The translations under genes and the position numbers were made by a program. 64,000 bases of DNA, from assembly GCF_001625215.2 (NCBI RefSeq), contig NC_030381.2:43522689-43586688 (forward strand), in the 5' to 3' direction. The notes under the pieces were generated by a model, which was not told the origin of the DNA, searched no databases, and worked only from the letters and a program-made list of their open reading frames with translations. The DNA is from Daucus carota subsp. sativus (Eukaryota > Streptophyta > Magnoliopsida > Apiales > Apiaceae). Of this stretch, positions 43,963 to 55,900 are shown in pieces (position 1 is the first letter of the stretch; every line of letters begins with the position of its first letter).

Positions 43963-45354
43963 ATGGACAATATTCTGTTTTTCTTGTACTCTCTTCCACT
44001 AGTATGTTTATTCTTCTTACTATACAAGGTCATTGATCAAAGAAGGCACCAATGCTGCTACATCTTGAACTATCAATGCTACAAACCATGCGACGAGAGG
44101 AAGCTTAATACCGAGTTCTGTGGAGAGGTAATCAAGAGGACCAAGAATTTAGGGCTCAATGAGTACAAGTTCCTCTTGAAAGCCATTGTTAGCTCCGGCA
44201 TTGGGGAAGAAACGTATGCCCCGTGGATGGTTATCAATGGGAGAGAGGACAATCCTACTTATGAAGATGCCATCTTGGAGATGGAAGAGTTTTTTTGTGA
44301 CAGCATTGATAAGGTTTTGTCGAAAACAGGCCTTTCTCCGAGGGACATTGATGTACTAGTTATCAATGTGTCGATGCTGTCTACGAGCCCGTCTTTGGCT
44401 TCTAGGGTTATAAATAAGTACAAGATGAGGGATGATGTTAAGACCTACAATCTCACTGGAATGGGATGTAGTGCTAGCTTGATATCGATCAATATTGTTC
44501 AAAGCATCTTCAAGTCTCGAAAGAATGTGAACGCTCTTGTCGTGACATCAGAGTCCTTGACCCCTAATTGGTATACCGGCAACAATAGATCCATGATTCT
44601 TGCTAATTGTTTGTTCAGATCGGGAGGTTGTGCAATGATTTTGACGAACAAGGTGGCTTTAAGGAGTAAGGCCATTTTTAAGTTGAAATGCTTGGTTCGA
44701 ACACATCATGGTGCGAAAGATGAAGCTTATGGTTCATGTATACAGACGGAGGATGAGCTGGGGCGTGTAGGGTTTCATCTCGGGAAGAACCTCCCAAAGG
44801 CGGCTACTAGGGCTTTGATTGATAACCTAAAGGAGATATCTCCGAGAATCTTGCCAGTAAGAGAGCTTCTTCGCTTCGCCATTCTTTCATTTGCTTATAA
44901 ACTGAACAAAGGCTCTTCAAAAGGAGGAGCAGCAATTAGGCCAATGATCAACTTCAAATCAGGAGTTGATCATTTCTGCATTCACACAGGTGGAAAGGCG
45001 GTGATCGACGGAATAGGCCAGAGTCTAGGTCTGAGTGAGTATGACCTGGAGCCGGCGAGGATGACGTTACACAGGTTTGGTAATACTTCTGCTAGTAGTC
45101 TTTGGTATGTTTTAGGGTATATGGAAGCGAAAAAGAGGTTTAAGAAAGGTGACAGGGTTTTTATGATAAGTTTCGGGGCAGGGTTCAAGTGTAACAGCTG
45201 TTTGTGGGAGGTTTTAAGGGATTTAGATGATGGAAATTGCTGGAAAGAGTGCAATATTGATACATACCCTCCAAAAACCCTAACAAATCCCTTCATGGAA
45301 AAGTTTGGTTGGATTCAAAATGAAGATATCAGCACCTTCAAGTTTCCAGAGTGA
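43963..45354 (+). CDS. KCS12: 3-ketoacyl-CoA synthase (KCS12-like)
   Basis: ER-membrane condensing enzyme that joins malonyl-CoA to a long-chain acyl-CoA, the first and chain-length-determining step of very-long-chain fatty-acid elongation for waxes, sphingolipids or suberin. Single uninterrupted exon, 463 aa, normal for the intronless KCS group. One hydrophobic segment at the N terminus (about residues 4-22; most KCSs have two), then the FAE1/CUT1-type thiolase-fold domain. The catalytic triad is predicted as Cys169 (TGMGCSASLIS), His341 (FCIHTGGKAVID) and Asn374 (HRFGNTSASS). The short N terminus (CYILNYQCYKP) and C-terminal NPFMEKFGWIQNED resemble Arabidopsis KCS12 rather than CER6 or FAE1. 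Substrate chain length cannot be read from sequence. A TATA box lies at 43854 and an AATAAA at 45550, about 200 bp after the stop. Confidence 0.95.
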   Translation: MDNILFFLYSLPLVCLFFLLYKVIDQRRHQCCYILNYQCYKPCDERKLNTEFCGEVIKRTKNLGLNEYKFLLKAIVSSGIGEETYAPWMVINGREDNPTYEDAILEMEEFFCDSIDKVLSKTGLSPRDIDVLVINVSMLSTSPSLASRVINKYKMRDDVKTYNLTGMGCSASLISINIVQSIFKSRKNVNALVVTSESLTPNWYTGNNRSMILANCLFRSGGCAMILTNKVALRSKAIFKLKCLVRTHHGAKDEAYGSCIQTEDELGRVGFHLGKNLPKAATRALIDNLKEISPRILPVRELLRFAILSFAYKLNKGSSKGGAAIRPMINFKSGVDHFCIHTGGKAVIDGIGQSLGLSEYDLEPARMTLHRFGNTSASSLWYVLGYMEAKKRFKKGDRVFMISFGAGFKCNSCLWEVLRDLDDGNCWKECNIDTYPPKTLTNPFMEKFGWIQNEDISTFKFPE

Positions 45355-45549
45355 AGGGTAAGAGAACAACATACACATTCTTCTCCCTGGTTTCAAAATA
45401 GTTGACTCAAATTATTATAAAGACACATAAAAAATGTACTTTTGATTAAATTCTTTTTTTTTATCATCATTGAAATTAGTTTTGTTTTTTATATTCATGC
45501 GGTGGATTTGCATATTGTTTGATATGTTGTGTAGCATTCACAGAGAATT

Positions 45550-45555
45550 AATAAA
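45550..45555 (+). terminator. probable polyadenylation signal of the KCS gene
   Basis: AATAAA about 195 bp downstream of the KCS stop, followed by T/G-rich sequence. Confidence 0.5.
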
Positions 45556-47715
45556 GATTGTTATGATCAGTGATTGTTTTTTTATTGAGAATAGGGATAA
45601 ACACAATTGCAGTTTGTTTATTACTAGCTGGTGCAACTTTAGGTAAAGTTTACCAGCTTTTTTGTACAGTTGAGTAGTGATTCAATTCTGTGTTTATGAG
45701 TATGTACGTACCTTCTATCAGTGACCATTCAAGTTACTGGATTACAGTTGTATTTCTCCATGCTATTCAAATGAAAACGTTAGATTTCGGACAGGAACGT
45801 TCTGTGTACTAGAAAAATCTCTTCTGCCAAGAGCACATGAGTTCGAGTAGTGGAGACGTGAAATAAAGATACAAATTACAAAAAAATATATGCAATGTGG
45901 CGGGAGCTTAACTCAAAGACTCGCAAGAGACTCGGGTTGATTTCCTATAATATATTTAATTTTCTACATTATATTAATTATGAATATGAAAACAAAATTA
46001 TACATGATAGACACAATTCTAATGAAAGGAATATTAGTATATATTATATAATATAATATTAGTAAACTCTCGGACTCTTATGATAGAAGTGTAATTTTAA
46101 ATTGAGTTTAGTATGATGGACACTATGAACTCATTGCTTGATAACGTCTACAACTTATATTCTAATCAGGTTCCGAGTTGAATAGATACAGGATCATCGA
46201 TCAATATCATTTTTTTAACAATAAACAAGTTTTCTCCTGAATTGTTTAATCAACAATAAAAAAATTTTGCTCGAGTTATCAGCTAATCTTCTGTTTGAAT
46301 TCAACTCGTATAATAGTTCCAAACAAGTCAAGCCGCCGAGTATGAATTTAAAATTTATGGTCATTAGGTAAACTTCCAGCCTTCTATAGTTGTATTTCTC
46401 CAACCATACATATACAAGATTGGAACAACATAAATGGTAGGACCGAAGGGCACATTACACATGAATCGTCCTTATGTTTTTGGTCTGGTGTATACAGTGT
46501 TAACCCCATGAGGGCATCATAAATTCTACACGGTAATCTCGGTTTGTTCTGGTTGTACATCATTTTCCGAATAGTTACTTTTCTATCTGCTTTCAAGAAT
46601 TTGTGCAGGTGTGTCAATGTAAAAACTTTCATAAGATTAGGTGAAAAATTAATTAGTTTGCCCACATAAAATAGCACCACTGTTTGAATGTTTTGAAACT
46701 AAAGTTTGTTTACAAAATACGGAGTTATCTAAAAATAATTGTAGTAAATATATATATCTAATTTAATTAAGGATTAATTAATTATATAACGCACAAATTT
46801 TCTATAATCGAGTCTAAATATACATAATATTATAGAGTTCACATATATCCGGAAACCCAGCTGGCTATCTCATGTTCTTCATCTTTTTTAGAGTCCGTAT
46901 AAATATTTATATTGCATTATTTTTATATATTGTTGAGTCACTAATTTCATTTTGTATTGAGAATTCACATATAATGGTATAAATAGAAATGAAAATTAAA
47001 AAAAAAAGATTTATCAAACCCATGCTTCATAGTTCATACCACCTTTCCCCATGGGTAAGAAAATCTAATAATACCATGTGAGTTTCGGGTATGATTTTCA
47101 AGAATACCTTTTCTCAATCAAACACTAGGTATAGATTTGAAATCAACGGAACCCATAGCTAATACCTGAAAAACTCAGAAAACAACAATCCATAAAATTG
47201 TTATAGGGATTTTATATCAAAGTACACACAAATTTTGTTAAACTGCTATCTCATGCTCATAGCTACCTGATCTCCACAAGATCTCACTTTAAGCACTCAA
47301 ATCACTATAAATATCACTATGTTAATTATAAAAACAAATAGAAAAGAATTCTAGTTACAAGATGATGTGCACTACACGTGGCTTACATAATACGGATGAA
47401 TCACAATTATACACGTCCAAACACATACATGAACATAGAAACTCAGTTTTTAAAAAATTTCTCTCCAACTCTTAGACCTGTATTTGTTCTTGTACTTGAT
47501 TTAGTAATCGTCAAACCAAAAATCGTGAATCACTTAAGTCTAAAATTGTTCTGATAAATCCCCAACTTTACTGAATTTGTGTGCATTTAACATAATATAC
47601 ATTGTGACTTGAGTGTTTTAAGTGAATCCTCGTGACGATCAAATAGCTAGGTGAAATATTTTAACAAAAATAACGAAGCAATGGTCGATAAATACACACA
47701 TAGATTCAAAACAAT
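45556..47715. other. gene-free AT-rich stretch
   Basis: No family could be assigned to the only moderately long ORF (46384-46680, minus). No bounded transposon was recognised. Confidence 0.4.
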
Positions 47716-48499
47716 GGCATTGTTTGGAAGTTAGAGGTTTGTGCCATGTTAGAGGTTTGACTATGTAAATATGCTAATATTAGCATTTTGTAGTTGGCAG
47801 ATTGAAATAGCGGTTTGGAATCACAAAACCAATTTTCAAACAATTACAATTGCTTGGAAGAGTTTTTTGGGTTAGTGGATTTGATTTGTATTAGTTAAAG
47901 CACAAAAAGTTATTCATACAACTATTTCCCAGACTATTTTACACAAACAACTAATTAAATCTGTTAGTCAAAACAACTACTTCAATCAGCTAGTCAAAAC
48001 ATCCAATTCAATCCGCTAATAGTTACTCCCTCCATCCCAAATTAGATGAACTAGTTCACTTTGGGCACGTAACTTAAGGTGCATTGACTGTCTAGTTCCG
48101 AAAATTATTTTTTTAAATTTTTTTTGTAAACGAAAATTTCATATTTAAATTTTTATTTGGAAAAATAAAATTTTAAAAATAAGTAATGTAGTTATGCGGT
48201 CAATGGACTTTAAAGTGCGTGCCCAAAGTCAACGGGCTCATCTAAAATTAGATGAACTAGTTCACTTTGGGCACGTAACTTAAGGTGCATTGACTGTCTA
48301 GTTCCGAAAATTATTTTTTTTAATTCTTTTTGTAAACGAAAATTTCATATTTAAATTTTTATTTGGAAAAATAAAATTTTAAAAATAAGTAATGTAGTTA
48401 TGCGGTCAATGTACTCTAAAGTGCGTGCCCAAAGTCAACGGGCTCATCTAATTTGGGATGGAGGGAGTAACCGCTTAGCGTTAATTACCAAACAAGGCC
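47716..48499. mobile_element. Tourist-like MITE hosting a Stowaway dimer
   Basis: Ends GGCATTGTTTGG and inverted GGCCTTGTTTGG, flanked by AAT on both sides (47713-47715 and 48500-48502). GGNCNTGTTTGG ends with 3-bp duplications are common in PIF/Harbinger-type plant MITEs. A Stowaway element (48026-48467) lies inside it. Confidence 0.6.
48026..48467. mobile_element. Stowaway-type MITE, tandem dimer
   Basis: Ends CTCCCTCCATCCCAAATTAG and its inverse, flanked by TA (48024-48025 and 48468-48469). The interior consists of two nearly identical ~207-bp direct copies starting at about 48039 and 48246. Only the outer ends keep the full CTCCCTCC terminus; at the internal junction it is missing. Confidence 0.82.
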
Positions 48500-48502
48500 A
48501 AT

Positions 48503-49905
48503 ACTTTTGGAAAGATGCTCAAAGTCCTCTGGTGAGAATGTAGCCGATTGAGAAGTCATGTTTCTTCTTTATATTTATACTGAGATGGGCTGTTACTGTA
48601 ATTGAGAAGTCCAAAAGATAAAACTAAAAATCCAGAAATTTGAGAAGTCTGGAAATTAGAGTGAGAAATCTTGAAGATGCCACCAAAGGACATCAAGATC
48701 ACTAAAAAATCTAGAACTGACCCTTCGTCATAAAAAAACCCAGATATCACCAAGAAAATTGCGAAGATCACTTCTTGCAGTTTTAAAAATGTTTGATGAA
48801 GCTTTGATATACACAGTAGAAATGTAATCAAAAAAATTAGTACTAACCTTTCTTTTAAAAAAAACCAGTGTAGGAAACATGTTAAATCCCGAATACTTTC
48901 TTTAGCCATTATGCCACAGAGAAGACTTCATGTATCTACCATTATCGGTCACCTGGTAGCAGAGAATCCAGAAGGAACCAATTCACCTGCAATAACAAAA
49001 CAAGAATATTGTTTAAGAATCTGCCAATATGGGTAGTCACAATATACTGAAGCAATGGTCAATTCTGGATTACAAAATACTGAACTAATGATCAATTCTG
49101 GATTATACATGTTGAAGACATGACAAATTTACACAAGCCACCATATACGGGACAAGCAATGAAGTTCAAATTGATAGCTCATCACAAAACAAAACAAAAA
49201 AGGTACAAAGAAATGAGCAATCTAGTATTTGCATGGCATAAAAAAATTACCCGAAAATATGTGCATAATTATGGTTTAAGCTGGCATTCGAATAATTTTG
49301 AACTGATAACACATTGAAGATAGAACTATGAAGAGACAATTGAAGGCCTAAGATCAATCTGTTGGTGTACATAGCTCTGCCTTACTTTTAATTCCAAAAA
49401 GATTAAAAAATACAACTCTACAAAATGAGAAAAAACTAGAATGGAGAAACCAGGGGCATGCCACATCGGCATCCCAAGATCCTCATATATATATGTACAC
49501 ATATATATAGAAAGAGGAACAATCTTGTGTAATGCCAATGCATATAGTGCCTTTCTGTAGCCATCTTCCAAGAATAAATGTTAACAATCAATTTATTCAC
49601 TAATAAAGATTATTACATGATAATCCAACATATTCAATTCAAATGCACGCAATAATTTCTAAATTTAGCTCCCATCTTTAATTTAAAAAATGATGATGCT
49701 CCACAACCACATTTGGCCTTCGGAACAAGTCCGGAGTTGTGCCACTTGACATGCACCAAAATATGCCATGTACATTTGGCCTTCTGGTTATGGTCGACGT
49801 TCTTTTGAAAATATGCCCTTACTACCAGAAACTTCCGTCCTAGAGAAAGAACTTAGGTTCGGCCGATGATAATTCGTGGGGGCTAACTTGTATCATACTC
49901 TACAT
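48503..49905 (-). other. 3' region of the VAR3/OZ1-type gene with possible 3' exon
   Basis: No independent gene is convincing. A splice acceptor TTATTGCAG ending at 48987 can join to a donor at 49909-49908 that overlaps the stop codon of the zinc-finger gene. In that case 48986 and below is a 3' exon in which TGA (48985-48983) ends the protein at the same residue. The ORF at 48556-48909 matches no family. Confidence 0.45.
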
Positions 49906-52900
49906 TTACCTGACATTGTTACGGGGTCTGCGTGGTCTTTCATCTTCATAGTAACTATCTGAGCCACCTACTGCAGCCCTTCTATCGAAATTGTTTCGGC
50001 CTCGTTGGTCTTTACCAAAGCCCTCTCTCCTAGGGCTATTAAAATTTCGCAAATCTCCACCAGACCCCTTTTTACGACCATCATAGTCATCCCGCTCAAA
50101 TCCCCTATCATTACCACGAGGCCCACGAGATGGTCTCTCGAACTTGTCCCTGAAAGAATGACTTCTGTCACCCATCGTACTGCGGGATTTGAATCCAGAT
50201 CTTTCAGACCTGTCAAATCTAGCACGTCCATCAAAGTCATCCCGCTCAAATCTTTTATCATTACCACGTGGCGAACGAGATGGTCTCTCGAACTTGTCCC
50301 TGGAAGATCGACTTCTATCACCCATTATACCGCGGGACTTAAATCCAGATCTTTCAGACCCATCAAAACCGCCACGGCCCCTTGCCAGGTTTTTCTTTCT
50401 ATCAAAACTTTCTTTATTGCCTTGATCTCTATGAGATTTTAAGTCTTCATCATCAGACTCAATTCCAGAGAAATCTTCAGAACTATGACTAGCTCTCCTT
50501 CCGAAATCCCTTCTGTTAGTTCCCCGTTTATTTCCTATTGAATTTCTAGATTGATGATTCCTCTCATCTTCAGATCCAGAAGTGAGCCCAATGTCTTCAT
50601 CTGAGTCAAAATCCTTTGCTGCTCTACCTTTAAGTCTTCGTTGAGAGTTAGCAACATGACTGGATTTCCAGTTTGGATGAACTGGGATATCTTGGTCAGA
50701 ATCTAAATCTATTTCATTGCCCTCAGATCCCGAGAAAGCTGCATTTCGACGCATTGGCCTTGGTGCCTTAGCATTTCTAGGCAAACTGGTTCTCCTTGTA
50801 GCCCTGAACCTGTCATTAGGGCCTTTTGTATCATCACTTTCAGAATCAGCCTCAATCTCAGAGAAGTCTATAGTACCAGTTCCCTGTCCTTGGTCCCTAC
50901 TCTGGTTATCTAATTCGTAACTCTCCAGATCATCTTCTTCATCATGAAAATCGTCAAAACCTGTTCCAGGCTGCTGACCGAGATCTGAGTATTCTTTTGC
51001 AAGTGTCCTAGGAGGCATGTTGCTTGTCTGAAAACCAATTTCAGATCTTCTCCTATTTTCTCTTTCATCCCATCTGGCTTCAGGGAAATCTTCATTAAGT
51101 TTATGTGAATCTGCATGCTCAAATGAAGCAACATCTGCTCCATCAGACTCGTTGTCATCAAAGTCAAAATTCCAAGAGTCCTTCCGGGTAGAAATCTTCT
51201 CGGGCCTTGTCCGCGAACCATATTGCTTTTCTTGCATTTTGTTCTCCGTATATTCATCGGGGGGCCGTTTGCACTCACAGTGAAAACATACCACGTTTCT
51301 TCTATAGTTCAAGAAATTGCACCTGCCAAGGGTAGACAAACAAAAGCAGGTTCAAAATATGACCATTTGTCCGCACAGCAATGAAGGACTGAGCATGTTC
51401 GAGAATAGTCTGATGTTAAAAAGAAGATACTGAAATACAAAGAAAACATACTCAGGGCATTCCCACTCTCCTGGAAGAAGTTGTCTTTTTGGACGATTGG
51501 AATCACATTGCAGGCAGATAGAATTCTTCGCAAAATTCATAAAATCACACCTGAGATTTAAAGCTGTACATTTTTAGCAACTCTGTAACAACTTAATTCA
51601 ACAAAATCATATATTATTGAAAATTTTGAAATGACTTGGGAGTTGGGACTTCTTCTTAAGATGTTATCCTTGTAAAGGTACTAGCATATGTAGTTAAAAT
51701 TCTATTGTCCAGAAAGTAAAACATGCAAAATAAGCACTGAATATATTATGACCCGAAATATATACGTATTCTTTACATTCAAAGTACTCAAAATGATGAT
51801 TTCAAACTGATGATCAAGAAACCAGTCAAAACCTGGATGCAAAGTGCATTTTATTAACCACTTGCCCAGCAGAAAATAGGTGAACAAGGCATACTGGAAT
51901 ATCAGAGGCTACTAACTAAAGTCATAGTGGAACATGGAGCATACAAAATTACAGATATACTGAAAGTGATACCTACTTTGGACAAAGCCAATCTCCTTTT
52001 TTCATCTCAATATCATCACGCCCAACCCGTCTTCTTGGAGGGGGAGGCGGTTGCTTCACTTTTGGTGGAGGCCTTTTAATGACAGGTGGAGGAAGATTTG
52101 GGTCAATTGGAACTGCACTCAATTTTACCACATGATGAAGTAATTTACGAACTACAGTTTTGACAGATTTTATCTTCAGAATGGACTCATTCACAACTGA
52201 TCTATTCACAGGATCAAACCCATAAGCCAACAGAACACGCATAATATCAATAGTTCTTGCCTCATCCTCCTTGTTTGTTAGCAAATATCCTCTTTCACAA
52301 GAGCTCCTCAGACTACATGAACTACAGACCTGACATTTAAATGAAGTCAATTAGAATGTTATATACACATTTTAAGTTATTTAGATTAGTACAATGAATT
52401 ACAGTAAATATTTCTGATACAGTATTTACCTGGGTATGCAAAAACTTATCTAAACAAATTTTCAGGACTACAGCAGAAACTATCAAAATTAAGCAAAACT
52501 GGCAGCAGATTGGAGAACAAAGGAAAAACTATACCATGAAAGAACAAATAACTTGGTACGCTATATGCCAGATGGAAACAAGGAACGCGGGATGGAGCCC
52601 TGTTTTGCAATCTGGATCGTTCGTCCCCTTTCCCGGAACAAACGCGTCTCAGATCGCCAGGGGTTGCGTCTCCGATCGTTCATGGCCTTCATCAAGGTGG
52701 ACATGTTTTCTCAACTATTTTAGGTAAACTTTAAGCAAAACCCTAATAATTATGTGTATTATTGTCCAACCTTATAAATGACGTATAATCAGTAAACTTG
52801 TACTCAAGTTTACTCCTCCATCCTACCCAAATATTTACATTTGGATTGGGCATGGAGGTTAAGAAAATATGTATAATAAGAATGCAAAAAGTAAGAAAAG

Positions 52901-55900
52901 TGATGATAGTGGTGGGACCACTTGATATTTAATGTATAAAGTATGGTGGGGAAAAGTAGTGGGGGTTGTTAAAATTTATATTATAAAATTTTACTATATT
53001 TAGTAAGTTTTAAAATGTAACGAATTAGATGGGACATCTCAAAAATGAAAGTGTAAAGAAATGGTTGGGACAAAGGGAGTAGTATTATACAGGTCACAAT
53101 GATATTTAATAATAAACTTTTATATTATTATTTAACATTGTTTTTTATGTTTAAAAACATATTATAACAATCTTTTGGGAAAAAAAAAAGACTCAGCGTA
53201 CCCACACATCCCATCGTACCCGAGCGCTCCATCATATTGGATACACTAAAATTTATGTTTCGCGTATCCGTTCCCATACCCCGTTCCCAATCAAACCCTG
53301 TCCTATGTAACACTGTGCCTGAAGATATAAAAACAACCGCCAAGGAATGTATAACTTACATCGCCTTCATCAAGGTGGACATGCTTTCTCAACAATTTTG
53401 CAGAAAAAACGACCTTCTTGTCTGTGCTTGGACATCCATGACCAACCAAAACTTGGATATCTTGTCTCGACAATGACCTGAAACAAATTATTTCCCAAAG
53501 CACATCTCAAGCAGATTAGATCAAATTAGATCAGTGTAACAATTTGATGCATAATAGATGAATGAAAATACAACGGAGTCTTCTTGTACCGGATATGAAG
53601 GATAATACCTAAAATCAAAATTCCTAGGTGCTCTACATATGATTTTTTTGACATAACATATAATTTTTCTATGCGCAAGCGTATTCTACTTGTTACTAGC
53701 TGTTTCTGGTAATAATTGCATACTTCACCTCGTCAGTAAATATTTACATTTTTGTCAATAAAATACCACTATCAGTTCTAGCCACTAGCTATTCCGATCC
53801 GCCTGCACCTGTTGTACATCCTATTCGAAATGCTTTATATCTCCCCATAATAATTTTTGTGTTCAACTTAAAACTCGTGTGTTAAATTTATGTGTAGATG
53901 AAGCTAAAACATGTATTTGCTATAACAAAAGTTACATAATAGAGATGCAGTGAACACAGAACAGTGATTACACATCAGCTACATTTTAAAGAAATGAAGC
54001 CTTCTGGACCGATTTACTGAACCTGGTCCCTAAAATTCTCTGCATCTTTACAAAATCCAAATAAAAGATAGTGAAATGTGCAGTTACTACTTGAGACTGT
54101 TTTCTGAATGAAAATTGACTTGAGGGTCTGTGTTCCTTTAAATGAAGTTCGAAAAGATCACTAAGTAGTTCTTTAATTAGTAAAATCCAAGCCTATTAGC
54201 TATGTGGTAAGATAGATCGACCATAATTCCGAAACTTAAATGTATATATTCAAAACAATGAACCATATTCATTTCTTGCCTTGTATACATGTCTATTTTG
54301 GTCTACTGTATAATCAAGTTGTAAATTATGTAGGATGTAGACTATCAACGAGTTATGTGATTACACCTCTATGACCGATTTTAGGTAAGAGCTAAGAGGC
54401 ATATATAAAGCTACGAAAACCTTACATCAATTTGTACATACTAATTTGGTAGGCGCGGATCAACGGATTCATAGATTTCTAATTTGAAGTGCATTGTCAT
54501 ATTAGCTATGTGGATAATTAACCATCACAAGAACCCAAAAAAATAAGAACACTTCACAATTGTTTGATACTTTGACCAATATATTTGCAAATTTTAAACT
54601 TTGAGATTGTTTTATGCATGTTTTCTTTTTTAAGTTTTGATTAATTTGTTTTCACCCTAAAGATTTATGTAATTACAGTTCGATTTTGAGTTCTGGTTTT
54701 GTAGCAATATTGGTAAATAGATATTATTTGATGTTATGGATTAAATTATTACAAGACTTCACATAATTTATTCATCATGTTGATAAGATGACCGAGGAAT
54801 CTCATGAATTTTGAAATAAAAATGCTACTACTATTGAAGGAGATGTCGAGAACTTCTTGCATCCAAAGTGGCCTCGAATGGACGAAAACAGTTCTGGGCT
54901 AAGTCGAGCAACAGGGGTAAAATTTATCAATCACATTTGTCACCAATATCATCCAGGCCAAAGATTCGTGAAGACTTATTTATGCATATCTCGAAGATCT
55001 GATAAATGACTGTAATTTGTTGTGGTGGATGTCTGTTTTCTAAACCACTATACTCCTTACCCAAATCTAGTTGTCTGATCTAAATACGAACTGAGTGTGT
55101 GGTTGAAAATAGAATCCATCTCCGCCACCCATTGTGGTTGTCGAAAGCATTAAGCATGCAAAACTCCCTGGAGTTATGATTTTGATTGTGACCTGGAGTT
55201 ATGCACAGGCTTTTCAACACCAGAAGCTTTTGCAATATTTGTCCACCTTAATCCATCACAAAACTCCCTGGAGTTATGAATTTGATTGTGACCTGGAGTT
55301 ATGCAAAGGCTTATCAACACCAGAAGCTTTTGAAACATTTGTCCACCATAATTCATCATAAGCCAGGATCATTAGATGCATCTGATTTCCCATCAGTCAA
55401 CCAACCAACCAACCAACCGTTTCTGTTGAACGATCTTTAATTACGGCTTTTTACTTTCTAACGTGGCTCAAATATTTACTTTATTCCGCTCTTATGTTTT
55501 GGGTTATATTTGTTAGACCTTTAACTGACCCAGTAACATCAATCCTATTTTTAGTTCTAGACTCCAAGCACGTGCTTGTTTGAATACTTTTTCAGTTCTA
55601 GTAGAATAGAAGTGGCAATGCCATTCGAACCTAATGTGATTATCAACATAATTACATAAGAAAAACAGAACATAACCTGAAATAACTTCTTCACAAATAA
55701 AATTGACACACAAGCTTAATTCTTTAATTCAGTTTTTGTTTTTCCAATCTTATATGCTCATTTTTCAAAAGTTTCAGCAAGTTTTAGAATGACAACTCAA
55801 ACTGACACACGAAAACCTCCAACTTACAAGTATATCACACGACCAACATTGATATCACAAATATAATGTAATAAACAACATTGACAGCATAAACATTCAA

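Noticed and set aside
44982-45296. 104-codon ORF antisense to KCS
   Set aside because: Shadow of a strongly conserved coding sequence; its peptide matches nothing.
46384-46680. 98-codon minus-strand ORF
   Set aside because: No recognisable domain, splice partner or promoter; kept as unassigned spacer.
48556-48909. 117-codon hydrophobic ORF as a membrane protein gene
   Set aside because: T-rich codons in AT-rich 3' flank of the VAR3/OZ1-type gene, no family resemblance, and overlap with a plausible 3' UTR exon.
50005-50442. 145-codon plus-strand ORF over the VAR3/OZ1-type gene
   Set aside because: Antisense of the Arg/Ser-rich repeats; composition follows from the sense codons.
55161-55360. 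CRISPR-like or satellite array
   Set aside because: Only two directly abutting units without spacers, in a plant intron.
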